From the NCBI RefSeq assembly GCF_932526225.1, contig NC_064038.1, positions 5,130,741 through 5,194,740 on the forward strand: a stretch of DNA of 64,000 nucleotides, given 5' to 3'. Shown in pieces: positions 1 to 20,908 of this stretch; position 1 is the first letter of the stretch, and the number at the start of each line of letters is the position of its first letter. The stretch comes from Nematostella vectensis. Lineage: Eukaryota > Cnidaria > Anthozoa > Actiniaria > Edwardsiidae. The notes under the pieces were generated by a model that was given only the letters and a program-made list of their open reading frames with translations, was not told the DNA's origin and searched no databases. The position numbers and the translations under genes are program-made.

Positions 1-1127
1 CGGAGACCACCCCCATGGATAGCACTGTCGTCCGTCGTTCGAAGGTCGATCCACATAGCAAACTTGTTATCGCCATAGAACGACTCGGGGCTGACTGCAG
101 GGGCGGCAGGCGCTCCGCTGTGCCCCCCTCCCCCCAGGGTAGGGGCGGACGAACCGCCTCTTCGCCTCCCTACAGAAATCCGTGGTGCGTAGTCCCTGGC
201 TGAAGACCTTGTTTGGCATGACGTCGATTGTAACGCGAACGCTCTTGATGTCGGGGTACACGAACTTCTCAGAGTCGCGAGCCCCTGCCGTGTATGGCTC
301 CACAAAGAGGAGCAACAGACCACTCATAGACCTTCGCGGCAGGTTGACACTCTGGTTGATTATGCTGTCCGTCCCTTTGCTAATCACGAAGGTCTTGTGG
401 AAGTTCACTTGCTCGTAGAAGAACGTTGTGCCGTTTTGGTAGGCGGCGGCTGCAGACCGGGCGAGGTTGCCGTCCCTCAGGCTTTCGTATTCCAGCTCTA
501 GATTTTTGATGCCGTAGGAAAATTTGGTAGCATCGCTCCCGACTACTACCTGGTCAACTGTTGCGAGCGTGATCTTGAAGAGCAGCGCCTCGGAGAGCGC
601 CCTTGAGTACAGTACGCCGTGGTCCGTCAGCAGAGAATGGTCTAGCGGGATCGTGTACTTCGCCCCGTGGGCGGCGTTTAGAGCGTTCTTCTTGGCGTTA
701 CTAGTCGCTTTATCGCCAGCCTTGGAGCGAAGCTTGCGCATGTTTTCTGACTGTATGCCCTGCTCCATTCGGTCCTCTCTCTCGACCTTGGACAGGTAAA
801 GCTCCTCATACGTCTTGAAGACATCGTAGCGGTTGGTGTCCTGGAGCGTTTCTCCTGCAAACGTGATTTTCAGGCGGCTCACGAGATTTCGGCCGACGTT
901 GTTCACGACGGTATTATTTGCTTGGCCTGAGATGGAGAGATCGAAACCCTCAAGGAGCCAGGCACGAGCGTGACGCCTTCCGATAGCTTTGGGACCGCCA
1001 CATATAGCGTCTCGCCGAGGGAAGCCGTCGACGGGTTGAGAATGACCCGGTGAAGAGTTCTCTCGGTTTTCAACCCCAGAGGAGTTCTGGGTGTTCGTTG
1101 GGGGTCAAGTTTATCGCCGACTGACAT
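1..1127 (-). pseudogene. Major capsid protein candidate (element A), frameshifted and cut by the window edge
   Basis: The start codon is at 1127-1125 and the protein opens MSVGDK. The reading frame breaks near 905-960, then continues from about 906 to the window edge. The clearest family feature is a conserved block (VGRNLVSRLKITFAGETLQ) followed by a tyrosine-rich stretch, which resembles the jelly-roll capsid proteins of Polintons and Polinton-like viruses. The copy in element B is about 417 residues when its breaks are ignored, which fits a small jelly-roll capsid protein. The role is inferred from family resemblance and from its position beside the packaging ATPase in B. Structure prediction would be needed to tell a single from a double jelly roll. 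The C-terminal part in A is also disturbed in a G/C run near 100-140. Confidence 0.6.
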
Positions 1128-1250
1128 TCCTATTACGTATTACGTATATTATAAATATATATTTATAATATATTTTTATATATATATATATATATATAAA
1201 ATAATATATATAATATACGTAATACGTAATAGGAATGTCAGTCGGCGATA
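1112..1250. repeat. Perfect 40-bp inverted repeat with a 59-bp AT-only loop at the capsid gene promoter
   Basis: The arms are 1112-1151 and 1211-1250 and are exact reverse complements. The loop (1152-1210) contains only A and T. The left arm includes the first codons and start of the capsid candidate, so the capsid start region is duplicated in inverted orientation on the plus strand. Element B has no such palindrome at the matching place (30322-30360). It is therefore a private rearrangement in A, of the kind produced by hairpin-templated repair. It sits in the intergenic region between two divergent genes. Confidence 0.9.
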
Positions 1251-1326
1251 TATATACATAAAGTGGCTATGGTGCGGACTGTTGGACATGTCTAATATAG
1301 CGTAACATGGGCTATGCGCACGCATC

Positions 1327-2279
1327 ATGGATGATGTTGACATTGGCATTGACGATACCTTGCCGGGTGCGTCCGCCGATCGCGGAGCGGGGGACGACGA
1401 GACGACGCCCCTTATCCCGTTTGACCTCGACGATGGGGAGTCGATCCCAATGACGAGCACGTCATCGTGTATGCATGCTGCGCATAGCATGACTGCGCGA
1501 ACCGCAACGCAAACCGCCGGAACGGCAAGCGCTGAAACCTCGTTCACCACAGAGGGTGCAGCGACAAGACTCGGTCTCCAGTCCCTCAGGGAGAAATACC
1601 CAGACCTTAACGAGAATCTGATACGGTTCCAGTCAGACCGGAGGGGAAAGACTCTAATACAGCTTCGCAACCTCGACAAAGGGGGTTGGACTAAACCAAG
1701 ACAGCTGTTCAACGAGAACGGGGGCGTTCGACAGGACGTTGCAAAGTTGAAAGGCTTCAAGCTTGCGATGGGGTCTGTGGCAGAGATAGACGCGGTTATC
1801 CAGGAGAACACAGAACGAGTCCAAGAGCTGCATGGGGTGGTAACCACAGACAGGGAGACCATCGACGACCCTAAAACGTCAGAGAGTCGCCGCCAAGAAG
1901 CCCGTAAGCGCAACGAGGAAAGGCTATCCGAGGTCGACGAACTAGAACGCGAAAACCGAGAGCTCGAGAACCGAAAGCCGCTCAGAGAGCGCATCAAAGC
2001 TATCTTCGAAAAGTACGGCTTTACCGTCACCGCTATCGGTTTGGCCGTAGCGACGACGATCGCGACCATTGTGACGTCGCTCGGCAAGTCGCTCTCCTCC
2101 GTGGCCAGAGGGGTCGGTAACGGGCTTAAGGCTATCGGGAAAAAGCTAGCGAGCTTCTCCCTGGGCTAGTAGGCAGCATCGCGAACTTCGTGTTTAAGGC
2201 TGCAGGAGAAGCGGTGAAATTCCTTGTCGAAAATGCGTGGCTGCTTATTCTAGCCGTAGCCGCGTTCTTGGTTCGTTGA
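1327..2279 (+). pseudogene. Coiled-coil protein with C-terminal membrane segments (element A), frameshifted
   Basis: The protein starts with an acidic, low-complexity N-terminus, then has a central charged helical region rich in Glu and Arg (about residues 150-220) that should form a coiled coil. A hydrophobic segment follows (GFTVTAIGLAVATTIATIV). A one-base loss near 2150 shifts the frame just before the second hydrophobic region, which is intact in B (LLILAVATFLV). The inherited stop is the TGA at 2277-2279. Proteins of this shape recur in virus-like elements of invertebrate genomes. I infer a membrane or virion-associated role but no precise function. The gene is divergent from the capsid candidate and converges on the next minus-strand gene, with the two stop codons about 12 bases apart. 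Confidence 0.6.
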
Positions 2280-2290
2280 ATGCAAAGCAA

Positions 2291-3620
2291 TCATCGGAAC
2301 AAGTAATACGCCGCGGCCACCGCGAGTCCCGACAACCCCGTCTTGGGGGCGGTGTGGTCACTCCTTTAGCCCGGTCCGGGTGCGCTTGCCGTTCCGGCGG
2401 CAGTCATGCTATGCGCAGCATGCATACGTGAAGAGGGGGCAGGCGCCGCTCCCTCTGCGTGCACTTTCGCAGGTGCGAAAGCCTTGCTTCGCACCTCGCG
2501 GTCGATCCTCGGACTAGTCGCGTGTTGCACCCTAGGATGCCCACCGGCCATGTTATGAGCACCGACTGGCTTTGTCTCGGTGTTGATCGCGTTTGCGCCG
2601 AGCGTCATGGAGTCTGTGGCTTTCTGTAGTTTATTGTTGTAGCCCATTATGCTTTGCGTGTTTATCACCAGATCGCTCGGCATCAGCCACACTCCTGGTG
2701 CGACCGCAAGACTCAGTCTCACCTTGGCCTACTGCACGGCTAACTGGTAACTTTGCACGCTTTGAGCGATGTCGTTTTCTATGATCGCGTCTTCAAGCAG
2801 CTTCGTGAACTCCACCTGCGCCTCCATGGCCGGTCCACCGGCCCCCGCGATGGAGGAACGGACGTTTACCGGCGCTGTGTAGACGAACAGCACTGTGTAG
2901 ACGAACGCCTCGACCGAGCGATCGAGTCTTCCTAGCCCTGCTTTTGTCAGCCCCTCATTTTTGGGAGGCGCAAACCAGCTATGTTGCACACCCCCGTGGT
3001 CGTCGTTGCGTATGAAATCCAGCTGCTTCCCACTATTGTACGTCCCACCTTCGTCGCTAAACAGATTGAGGTGGCTCGGGTACTCGTCAGCCGCCGTGTC
3101 GTAGCCACGGATCACGTGCACGTTGCGATACCCCTCCCCCGGGTAGAACACAAACACATCGCCTGGCCCGTGGTTCCGCCCGCCTTTCCATCGGAAGTCC
3201 GGCTCACGCGGCAAACCGAACTCTATACATAGACGCTCGAAAGCGGCTTTCTTGTAGGGGTTACCTTTCTGCGTGAACGGGCTGTCGCCAGGCAGGGGGG
3301 CGCCGAGCTCGTAGAGTATCCTCCGCGTGGTAAAGTAGACGTGAAACCTTAGAAATCCCCTGACGACAGAGGGGAGCGTGGCGAAAGCGGGGTCGGTTAG
3401 GGACACCCCGCATCCGGCGGTTGCGCACCAGACCGCAAAGTTGAGTTGCTGTGGCCAGTACCCATAGGAAGGCTCCGATAGCCACCGGCGAGAATCCTTG
3501 GAGGACTTGTGCGTGACTACTGTCTCTTTGAATATATCTCGGACCCTAGTCGTGAATGATTTGTCCTCAGCCACGTGTATCTCTAGCTGCGTGAGTAGTG
3601 GGGTGATGTCTGAGGCCGTG
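2291..3620 (-). pseudogene. Second virion-protein candidate (element A), with stop codon and N-terminal deletion
   Basis: Two same-frame pieces (3574-2729 and 2722-2366) are separated by an in-frame TAG at 2729-2731, where B has GAG. The conserved core contains FAVWCATAGCGVS followed by RFHVYFTTRRILYELG, a pattern I recognise as common in cnidarian virus-like elements but cannot name. The C-terminus in B ends in a hydrophobic tail. A lacks about 200 bases of the 5' end present in B. The junction near 3620 lies between short copies of CGTGCT, which suggests a microhomology deletion. Position among structural genes suggests a minor capsid or penton-type protein, but this is inference only. Confidence 0.5.
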
Positions 3621-3636
3621 CTCTGTGTTCAACACA

Positions 3637-4314
3637 ATGGTGGTCCTACATATTGTGCTCACCAAAGGCGAACAGACACTCTTCTTCGAGCGGCCGATAA
3701 GGCGCCCACGCTTCGTGGCGCTCCGGCAGTGCTCGCTGTTTAACAGCTGGTATAATCTCGAGCGAGAGCATCAGATAACGACTATAGCCGCCCTCCCGCC
3801 CATCGCTTCTCTGCCAGCCGGGCACCACACGGCCGAGTCCATCGTGGAAACAATCAACCGCGCTGAAAGCAAGATTCTGACCGCGGAGCTGGATCCCCTC
3901 ACCGGGAAGATCGCGCTCATGTCCAATGGCGTTGCGTTCCTGAATGCCGAGCTTTGCGCACTATTTGGCCTAGAGGCTAAAGACGATCAGTTGGGGGAGC
4001 GGGGCCTCGCACTGTCCTTGGGGGGACCCCCAATTAAGGTGGCTTTGCCGAAAATAAAGGCCCTTTACATCTGCTGCGATATCGGAGATCGCACGCAATG
4101 CTACTCATTAGGTGAGCCTTCAAACGTTCTCGCTTGCCTAGAAACCCGCGGGCGACCGCACGAGAAAGTCGTCTATGGACCCGACACCCCCGTTTGTGCC
4201 GCAGCATCTTCCTCTGAGTTTGTCTCGAGTATCCAAATATGGATGAGGGATAACTACGGTAGACGGGTGGACTTTAAGGGCAAGCCCGTTCGCCTCGTAT
4301 TAGAGCTAACCTAG
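3637..4314 (+). CDS. Small beta-rich structural protein candidate (element A), open frame
   Basis: This is the longest intact viral-type reading frame in A: about 225 residues from ATG 3637, or 229 from the upstream codon at 3625. That upstream codon is ATG in element B but GTG here, so the original start has probably mutated and I chose the next in-frame ATG. The protein is rich in alternating hydrophobic residues and ends IQIWMRDNYGRRVDFKG before a short Leu-rich tail. Proteins with this kind of C-terminus are widespread beside capsid-like genes in invertebrate genomes. A role as a vertex, fibre or minor capsid component is a guess from context. It is followed at once by the membrane-protein gene on the same strand. 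Confidence 0.5.
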   Translation: MVVLHIVLTKGEQTLFFERPIRRPRFVALRQCSLFNSWYNLEREHQITTIAALPPIASLPAGHHTAESIVETINRAESKILTAELDPLTGKIALMSNGVAFLNAELCALFGLEAKDDQLGERGLALSLGGPPIKVALPKIKALYICCDIGDRTQCYSLGEPSNVLACLETRGRPHEKVVYGPDTPVCAAASSSEFVSSIQIWMRDNYGRRVDFKGKPVRLVLELT

Positions 4315-4330
4315 CTCCGACGTAACAAAC

Positions 4331-5015
4331 ATGGCAAACAGCGACGTTAGCGGTGGTGCCATATACCCCTCGCTTCCCAGTGTTTCCCCCCCGAAGGATA
4401 CGCACATGACGCCTGCCGTTCCGGCAAGCGTCGGCGGCGACGTGCAAAGCTTCCGACTCCAGAAAATATGTGACACTCAGGCGGTTCTAGACAACGAGAT
4501 ATCGCATCATCGACAGGTGCGGAAAAAGTATAAGCGCGCCTTTGCCGTTACCCATGCTGTGTCTGTGGCATCCGGCATCGCTGCAGGGGCGCTTTCCAGT
4601 GCCGGGGCAGGGGTCTCTTTGAGTGGGATAGGGGTTCTGATCGGCGGTCCGCTGGCAGGGGTCGCTGGGCCTGGTCGGTGTCGGTGTCGTGGGCGCGGTG
4701 GTGGTCTCTAGGGGTCTTACGAGCAAGGTGGCTAAACACGAAGACACGATGGTTTTAGCGGAGAGTAAGAAAAACTCGATCAGCGAGCTGGTCTCTAAGG
4801 CTCTGCAAGACGGGCATACCTCAGACGAAGAGTTTCGGCTGATACTTCGGGAACAAGAGAGATACTACGCGCTCAAGGCCGCTATCAGAGCTCGGCACGG
4901 CCTCGCATCGCGTGGGAAAAAAAGCAGGAAAGGGCCCTCCCTGGAGACACGCGAAAAGATGAAAAAAAGGCTGCGAGAAATTCGCGAGGAGTTCGGGAGC
5001 GAGGTGTTCGAGTAA
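4331..5015 (+). pseudogene. Small membrane protein with charged helical C-terminus (element A), frameshifted
   Basis: The start is 17 bases after the preceding stop. The intact copy in B (227 residues) shows the plan: a Pro/Ser-rich N-terminus, a basic helix, a Gly/Ala-rich hydrophobic hairpin (about residues 75-125), then a charged helical tail containing KNSISELVSKALQDGH. In A an indel near 4670-4690, inside the Gly/Ala-coding GC-rich run, shifts the frame. The tail therefore appears only as a separate frame, 4689-5015. The hairpin suggests insertion in a viral or host membrane. The function is unknown to me. Confidence 0.6.
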
Positions 5016-5099
5016 AGCTCAGGTTTAAACGCCACGCCAGCGGCTTTGAATTTACGGCCGAAAAACGGTCATTCCGCGCTCCGTAGGGTGGCGGCCCAA

Positions 5100-5408
5100 C
5101 CCAATGCTATGCACATGTGTTTATATACGTACATACGCACATGTGCATATACTACAGGACATACGGGGGTCTAATGGCAAGGTTCTCACTCGTTTCTATG
5201 AAAGGCCCCAGTCCCGCTGCTGTCGATAGACAGCGGATTAATGATTGCTAACCATTGCTAATTATTTATCTTCGCGGAGTGTGTTTTGCGTAGATTAATA
5301 ATTGCTAATTATTAATCTGCGAAGTGGTCCCGACGTAGATTTATAATTAGCAATTATTAATCTACGCGAAACGCGTTTCGGTGTTTATGAAAATTCAAAG
5401 TCCCCCCC
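5100..5408. repeat. Right terminal inverted repeat of element A
   Basis: This stretch is the near reverse complement of 60156-60465, the left end of element C. It contains two AT-rich hairpins: AGATTAATAATT and AATTATTAATCT around a 3-base loop near 5295, and a similar one near 5340. The motif CGCGGAGTGTGTTTTGCGTAGA is also found in element B near 34397. The terminus is a run of seven C. The hairpins could serve as replication or recombination signals, which is an inference. Confidence 0.85.
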
Positions 5409-5414
5409 TTCAGG
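5409..5414. repeat. Candidate target-site duplication TTCAGG beside element A
   Basis: TTCAGG directly follows the terminal C-run. The same six bases precede the terminal G-run of element C (60150-60155). Six-base duplications are the known signature of Polinton-type integration. The partner site for A itself lies outside the window. Confidence 0.55.
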
Positions 5415-5765
5415 GGACTTGATGCGCTTGTTCAGGAGCGAGCAAAAACCGGCATATTTCAGGGGACATATGTTTCATGCGCTTGTTTATGAGCGAGCAT
5501 ATTATTTCATGCCTTGTTTTACAAAAACACTAGAACAACTAGAATGAACCTGATTCTTGGGGGAACCCGAACTCGATTATTCGGCACGCGTACGGCGATA
5601 ACTCTCACAGTTCAACCCCGATTGCCACGATCTTTTTGTCAAATTAAAGCTCAGGGAATCTTTTTTGCGGGATCTGTTTGATGCGCTTGTTTATGAGCGA
5701 GCGTAAACTGGCATATTACAGTCGCCGCCGCGTTGTTTTACAATAACACAAGAACAACGACAATG
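5409..5765. repeat. Degenerate dispersed repeat at the element A target
   Basis: Units with the theme GATGCGCTTGTTTATGAGCG and CATATTTCAGGGG recur near 5420, 5450-5500 and 5680-5710, with a GTTTTACAA.AACA theme between them. The left flank of element C (60120-60155) resembles the same unit. No gene is seen. Confidence 0.6.
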
Positions 5766-6478
5766 AAACAACTTTCGTCTTTATTCGCTCGTTAAATTAC
5801 GTATCGCAACACAACACACATCAAATCAATCCCTTTACTATAACGAAAAAGTATTTCGTATTTATTTCTGTCACGATCTTCATCAGTTAGTACGGGCTTA
5901 AGATACTTTTTGTTAACCGTTTGTTTAGCGAGAAAGCATTCCCGTATCCAAGCGCCCGCATCTGTCAATGGAACAACTTTCGTCTTTATTCGCTCGTTAA
6001 ATTAGGTATCCCAACACAACATACATCAAATAAATCCCTTTACTATAACGGAAAAGTATTTCGTATTTATTTCTGTCACGATCTTCATCAGTTAGTACGG
6101 GCTTAAGATACTTTTTGTTAACCGTTTGTTTAGCGAGAAAGCATTCCCGTATCCAAGCGCCCGCATCTGTCAATGGAACAACTTTCGTCTTTATTCGCTC
6201 GTTAAATTACGTATCCCAACACAACACACATCAAATCAATCCCTTTACTATAACGAAAAAGTATTTCGTATTTATTTCTGTCACGATCTTCATCAGTTAG
6301 TACGGGCTTAAGATACTTTTTGTTAACCGTTTGTTTAGCGAGAAAGCATTCCCGTATCCAAGCGCCCATCTGTCAATGGAACAACTTTCGTCTTTATTCG
6401 CTCGTTAAATTACGTATCCCAACACAACATACATCAAATAAATCCCTTTACTATAACGGAAAAGTATCTCGCATTTAT
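5766..6478 (+). repeat. 205-bp tandem satellite, about 3.5 copies
   Basis: A unit beginning ACAACTTTCGTCTTTATTCG restarts near 5768, 5973, 6178 and 6381. This gives a period close to 205 bases and very few differences. The short open frames inside it repeat with the same period and are not genes. High similarity among copies indicates recent amplification or gene conversion. Confidence 0.9.
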
Positions 6479-7866
6479 TTGGTGCGATTTTTCTAGCGCT
6501 GCCATGATATGGAAAGTTTGATACCGACTTTGGGTTCATTTTCACACCTAGCTAGCGGCTAAGAATGCCGCCGTCATTAACATCATGTTGTCTTATCTTA
6601 CAAGCATTCGCTGTCGGCTTGTAATGTCGGCTGATAATAATTAACTCTGTAGTGGGTAATTTACGACCTAAGCGTATTTTTTTTTTTCGGATAGAATTAT
6701 CATATAAGGTTTCGAGATTTTCGAAAAAGGATCGAAATATGACATTAGCATATATGGGTTTGGCTCGCTTCTACATTAGCATATAAGCGAGCCAATAAGC
6801 AAACAGGGTAAAATGCATCCAACAAAAGCGCTACAGAGACCACCAGGCCATCATCTTCAAAGGCTGGGAAGACTACGCGGCCGGCGAGAAGAGTGTACAT
6901 GCCCTTCTACGTACCTGCGCTAGAGTCAATCAGCCCGTCCGCGACCAGAAAGTCAAGGTCAAGGCTCAATTGAGCAAATACAAAAACGGCTCTGACAAAA
7001 GTCAACCATATGCTTCTGCTCACACAAAACATCAACATAATTCCCGTGATCCCTCATATCCCTATCCCGACCGTCTACCAAAGTCAGAAAATAAAAAAAA
7101 AAATAATCCCTTGTCTATCCCGTATCGAATCCCGCAACTCGTTAGAAAAGCCACGCAATTCGTGATTTTATTCGCTACGCGATGAAAACATTCAACACGC
7201 AAAAGATATATAAATACCAGAACCAATCTACAAATTAAGAAAAACTAAGAATAAGACGTGAATAAGACTTTCGTTAAAGAGTGGGGCGGACTAGCTTTTC
7301 GATTTTTCGGTGGGGCGGTTGTACGTTGGGGGGCGGTCATTATGTGGGACGGACAAACCAGTATTCATTATGTGGTTTGGTTATGGTTATGTAGGTATCG
7401 ATCGTGCATGTGAAAATCGTTGTTTAATCATTGTATATCAGTGTGGTTTGTTATTAATTGTGTAAGCAAAATAAACTCGTAACTAAGCAAACAAATGCCA
7501 CATCTTAAATAACTCATGAACCAAAGTATCAAATTTCAGTTCAGTGTAAATTAAACTTTATTTTCTCAATATAACTCATACATACTAAACTGTGTGAAGC
7601 ATAAGTATTTTTACTTCATTCAAACATTTTTTTAATTATTTTAAATCTTGCTCGTGCAGTTTACCCCTCTTAGCTCCGATTTTAAAACCTTCAAATAGCA
7701 ATAAATATACAAGACTAGTACAAGACAGTAATTTGTTATCCTGCCCAAAAATATTCGAAAGCTGCTCGCACGGTGCTGGCTTTTGTTGATCGAAAACGTA
7801 TTATAACAAAACTCAAAATTGAAAATACGAAATATAGACTTTTATTTACTTGCTATATAACAGATC
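6479..7866. other. Gene-poor host DNA with one coding-like fragment
   Basis: No complete gene is seen. Around 6826-6984 on the plus strand a stretch of unusually high GC reads without stops and includes the segment IIFKGWEDYAAGEKSVHALL. It looks like an exon or retrocopy fragment of a cellular gene that I do not recognise. 7390-7866 is intron-like sequence that is also present near 39890-40650, so it belongs to the duplicated PAN-EGF-F5/8C locus. Confidence 0.5.
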
Positions 7867-7906
7867 ATTTAAAAAAAACATTGAATACTTTGAAATAATG
7901 TCGTAC

Positions 7907-8281
7907 CTTCATTTCGTAATGGTCTGAGGTGGAGTTGGGCTGGTACTTCTCGTCTGGGCAGCTGTACTTATCGACAGACAGTAATTCGCACCAAAACTTT
8001 AAGCTCGAGTCAGCAATGGCCGCCACGTTGACAGACAAACACTCCAAGACGTCAAGACACCTCATCCAGCAAGAAAGAGCATCGCCTTCGAAACTACGAG
8101 AGATGATCGGCCCTTCCAGATACGAAGAGCTGTTCTTGATGAAGTTACCGAAAGAAAAGTCAAATTCCGAGTTTCTTTGCTTCCCGTTAGAAGTTCCTTC
8201 TATTAAGAAGGGCAGGAAAGCCAAGATGAAGAAAATATAAAAAGTGAAACGTAGAATTTGCAGGAATAACATGCCGACCAA
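7907..8281 (-). CDS. First exon of a secreted PAN/apple-domain protein (locus copy with empty insertion site)
   Basis: The exon starts with ATG at 8281 and has a clear signal peptide: a hydrophobic stretch ending before the EGTSNGK segment. A PAN/apple-type domain follows, with CWMRCLDVLECLSVNV and a later FWCELL and SCPDEKY, where the spaced cysteines are the family mark. The exon ends at 7907 before a GTACGA donor. In the paralogous locus the next exons encode EGF and F5/8C domains, giving a secreted lectin-like or adhesion protein, a combination common in cnidarians. Here the downstream exons are missing, replaced by repeats and element A. This copy may therefore be an orphan exon. TTAA at 7869-7872, inside the intron, is the unoccupied version of the foldback insertion site. 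Confidence 0.7.
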
Positions 8282-9441
8282 TCTCTAAGAAAATATGTTT
8301 TTGAGAAACTTTTTATTTCGATTTAAAAGCTTTCGTTAATTATTAATTTGTCGCTGCTTTGAATGATTCGCTGAGAATGATAATTTGTTTTCAAAAAAGT
8401 TTATTGTCTTGTTATTTGTGTCGAACAAACTGTAAGATGTTCGTGATAGACTTCGTATATTGATCTTAAGCATTTCGTGAATAATTAATTCTTCGGTACT
8501 TTTCTGAATGATTCACTGTGTCATTAGAAACAATTCGCTGTCAAATGTTTTCTGATCTCTCATGATAACATCAAATCTTATTGCTTTTCAATAGATTTTT
8601 TTCAATTTTATCCATCTGAACCCTATTTTAATTTTACAACCTTTCTGAATTGTCATTAGGAACCATTCGCCGTCAAATGTTTGTGATCTCCCCCGTTACT
8701 TTTCACTTTATTTGGGCTTTCGCAAACTTTTAAATCATTGTTTATTCAAGTTTGTAGACTTCATTTGTGGATGGTTATTTTGAAGTTGAATTTTTTGCAA
8801 ATAAACCATTGTATTTTCAACTAATAACAGAGGAGAAGTTGATCGACATTCTTTAAGGTAATTTTTTAATTTATTCATGACGACGCTTATTATCTCGCAC
8901 CACAATATTCCCTGTAAACTCCTTTACAGCTTTACGATTCTACGGTCACACGGGGACGTAAATTGCTTACAACGTATCACATATTCAAGTATCTAACTCC
9001 TTAGGGTTGTGTCTCCCGCGTCAGTCGTATCTGTTGTATGAAAATATCACGTTGCGCGCCTTTAATGGGAAACATGGTGTCAAAAACCACGCTGGGCTTT
9101 AGATGTAAACATGCGCTGCGCACTATTTTATTTGTATGGATAGGTTGTGCAATAAAGTGAAGTAAAGTAAAAAAATAAAGTGAGAAGGCGAACAAATTTT
9201 CTTTTACTGGCTTTTCAACAAAGGAAATTTATTTGTATAAAGAGCTTGGAGAAGACAAGTGACGCCTGAAAAATATGATAGCTCATTTCTGATTGTTTCT
9301 TCTTCTCTTTTCCTTTCACTTATTTCAGAAAACGATTCAGCCAAATATTTTTTAATAGTGTCTTATATTCCTATTTCTCTTGAGTCTGGAAACTCTTGTG
9401 ATCCTTGTGTTTTTTTTTACCCTCTAAACGTTACTGTGTAG
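8282..9441. other. Intergenic host DNA containing a dispersed locus segment
   Basis: No gene is seen. 8405-8640 matches 22022-22181 joined to 34703 onward, and also matches 55690-56000. AACATC at 8567-8572 is the unoccupied counterpart of the AACATG target of element B. No upstream exon of the SKI3-like gene could be recognised here. Confidence 0.6.
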
Positions 9442-19017
<9,576 letters not shown>

Positions 19018-20908
19018 GGAATTAGTCAGAATAGTGGAATCCTTTACAAGGTTTTAAACTTCAAGCTGTATTTTTTTCTTATTTCTAGGCATGTTTATAG
19101 GCAAGACTTATTTCATAAAATGATAAAAAAGCAAGGGCTTAATTCGTGACAACCGGAAACTATAGCCAAGAGTCATGCAACAAATTTCTATTTACCATCA
19201 ACGTGAAAAATGTGACGATATCTTATAACATGCTCGCCGCTTATCAATTCTCCTCACACATTCAGTAGAGTTAGGCAAAATTTATATTTTGATAAGTAAA
19301 AAATTTGGTGTAAAGTTCCATTAACTGAAACTCAAAATATATAGCTACTCATATTCTCATCTGATTCATGGAAAAGTTAATATTTTCAAACTGTGAATAA
19401 CAACATTCCAAGTACCTGAAAGGTTTTTATCCGTTTTCAATGTTTGTACAGCTTTGATTTGCCTTTGTAAATCTAAACGGTATTATCACTTGTAAATGGT
19501 GTTTTCTCAACAAAACGCTTGACTTTGTAAACATTCGCCACAAAAACTCATCAACTTAACTTATATCATGATGAGCTTAACAAAATGCCACATGATTTTA
19601 CCCTTGGTTCCGTTTAATTGATGCTGTGAGATAAGGGTACATCGATTTTGAACAGAGAACAGAACAGCTATAGAAACATGTCGCTATTCTGCATAGTCAA
19701 TGAAGTAAAGCGCGCTTACTCGAACCCTCACATGAAACGAGGAAACAGTTCGAGTAAGCAGGGAGTTCGAGTTATCCGAATAGAAATGACTAAAAAATAG
19801 TATCTAGGGAACTAAGAGTCAGTTCAAGTTAGGGGGGATGTCGAGTTATCAAATGGAAATGACTGAAAAGTAGTTTCTAGGGAACTTGAGTCAATCCTAG
19901 TTAGCGCGAAGTTCGAGTTCGAATAATCGGAGTTCCACTACAGATTTAAAAGTAGGTAAAATGGGGTTTGGCCACAATATTTGTGTCTGATGTGTGCTTA
20001 GGGGTTCATGGTGGTTCTTTACAGGATTAGTTCCTCCGAAAACTAAATTTTATGCGAATATTTATTAACAAATGCGTAACATGAGGTAATGTTTCAACTT
20101 TAAGTACTTAGAGAGTGATAATTAACAAAATATCAAATGCGACATTTTAAATTTTGATGCGGCTTTTTGTAAAGTGTCTGAAATTTGCAGATTTTGTCCC
20201 AGCCTTCATAAACGATGCTTGAGGATAATCAAGAAAAAAGTCAGCGAAAATGCCAGTCTTGGAAGTGTGCACTTCAGCCTCTTGGTATTAGTGTTTTGAA
20301 AAGGGAAACTCAGTTCGGAATGCAAGACAGACGGCCATTGTACGAAAACGTGGCATCTCCCTCAGTATCTCTTCGCGGAGCATACGGTTTTTCCGTCTTC
20401 ACCAAATGGGTTCAATACATGTCTAGTCCATTGAAGCTTTATCCCTTGATTCCTATTAAATATATGCCTCTTAATGACCGAAAGATCAGTAAGGTGTTTT
20501 TACACGGCGTTTTGAGAGAGTTCCGTCTCTACGGGGGGGATGCACTGCCCGCCAGGGAGCGCGTAAGCTGTGTGATGAAACTGAATATGATACTTTACTA
20601 AAGTTTGAGAAAACTCGGTTCATAGAAAAATAATCTCATGAAATAAGATAGCACTAAAAAGAAAACCGACTTAAAAAATGTTTTAAAACGGTAATAGATT
20701 AGATATCCACATTTCCTGAAGTGCTCTGAGCCATTTTAGTTATTACTTGAAACACGATCATCGACAGTCAAGCCAAGACTATAAAATGGCACGATAGCTT
20801 GCTCCTGAACTGAACTATCACAAGCGGTGAGAGGGCCTTTAAACCTAATGGGCGTGCTAAGGGCAAACAGTAGTAGTACATGGAAACTCGGATAGAACTT
20901 AACAGACA
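19018..20908. other. Gene-free stretch after the SKI3-like gene
   Basis: No coding evidence is seen. Two diverged copies of a ~75-base unit with TAGGGAACT and GAGTTCGAGTTA themes lie at 19735-19930. An isolated 128-codon open frame at 20215-20601 has no recognisable domain and no splice context, so I do not call it a gene. Confidence 0.5.

Larger units (their letters stand above)
1..5408. mobile_element. Element A: right part of a Polinton-like endogenous viral element
   Basis: This is the right half of a virus-like element; its left half lies outside the window. It carries the same genes in the same order and orientation as 29064-34702 of element B: capsid candidate (-), coiled-coil membrane protein (+), second virion-protein candidate (-), beta-rich protein (+) and membrane protein (+). 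It ends in an inverted repeat closed by a C-run (5402-5408). The terminal repeat matches the left end of element C inverted, not element B, so A and C share a terminal subfamily. Nearly every gene has a stop or indel, so it is inactive. The nucleotide match to B looks close throughout by eye, with lesions private to each copy. This points to separate decay after related insertions. Confidence 0.85.

Noticed and set aside
1176-2087. Long minus-strand Ser-rich frame opposite the coiled-coil protein, also 30338-31366
   Set aside because: It is antisense to a gene conserved between A and B. Differences between copies preserve the plus-strand reading, and the Ser/Arg-rich composition is typical of antisense frames.
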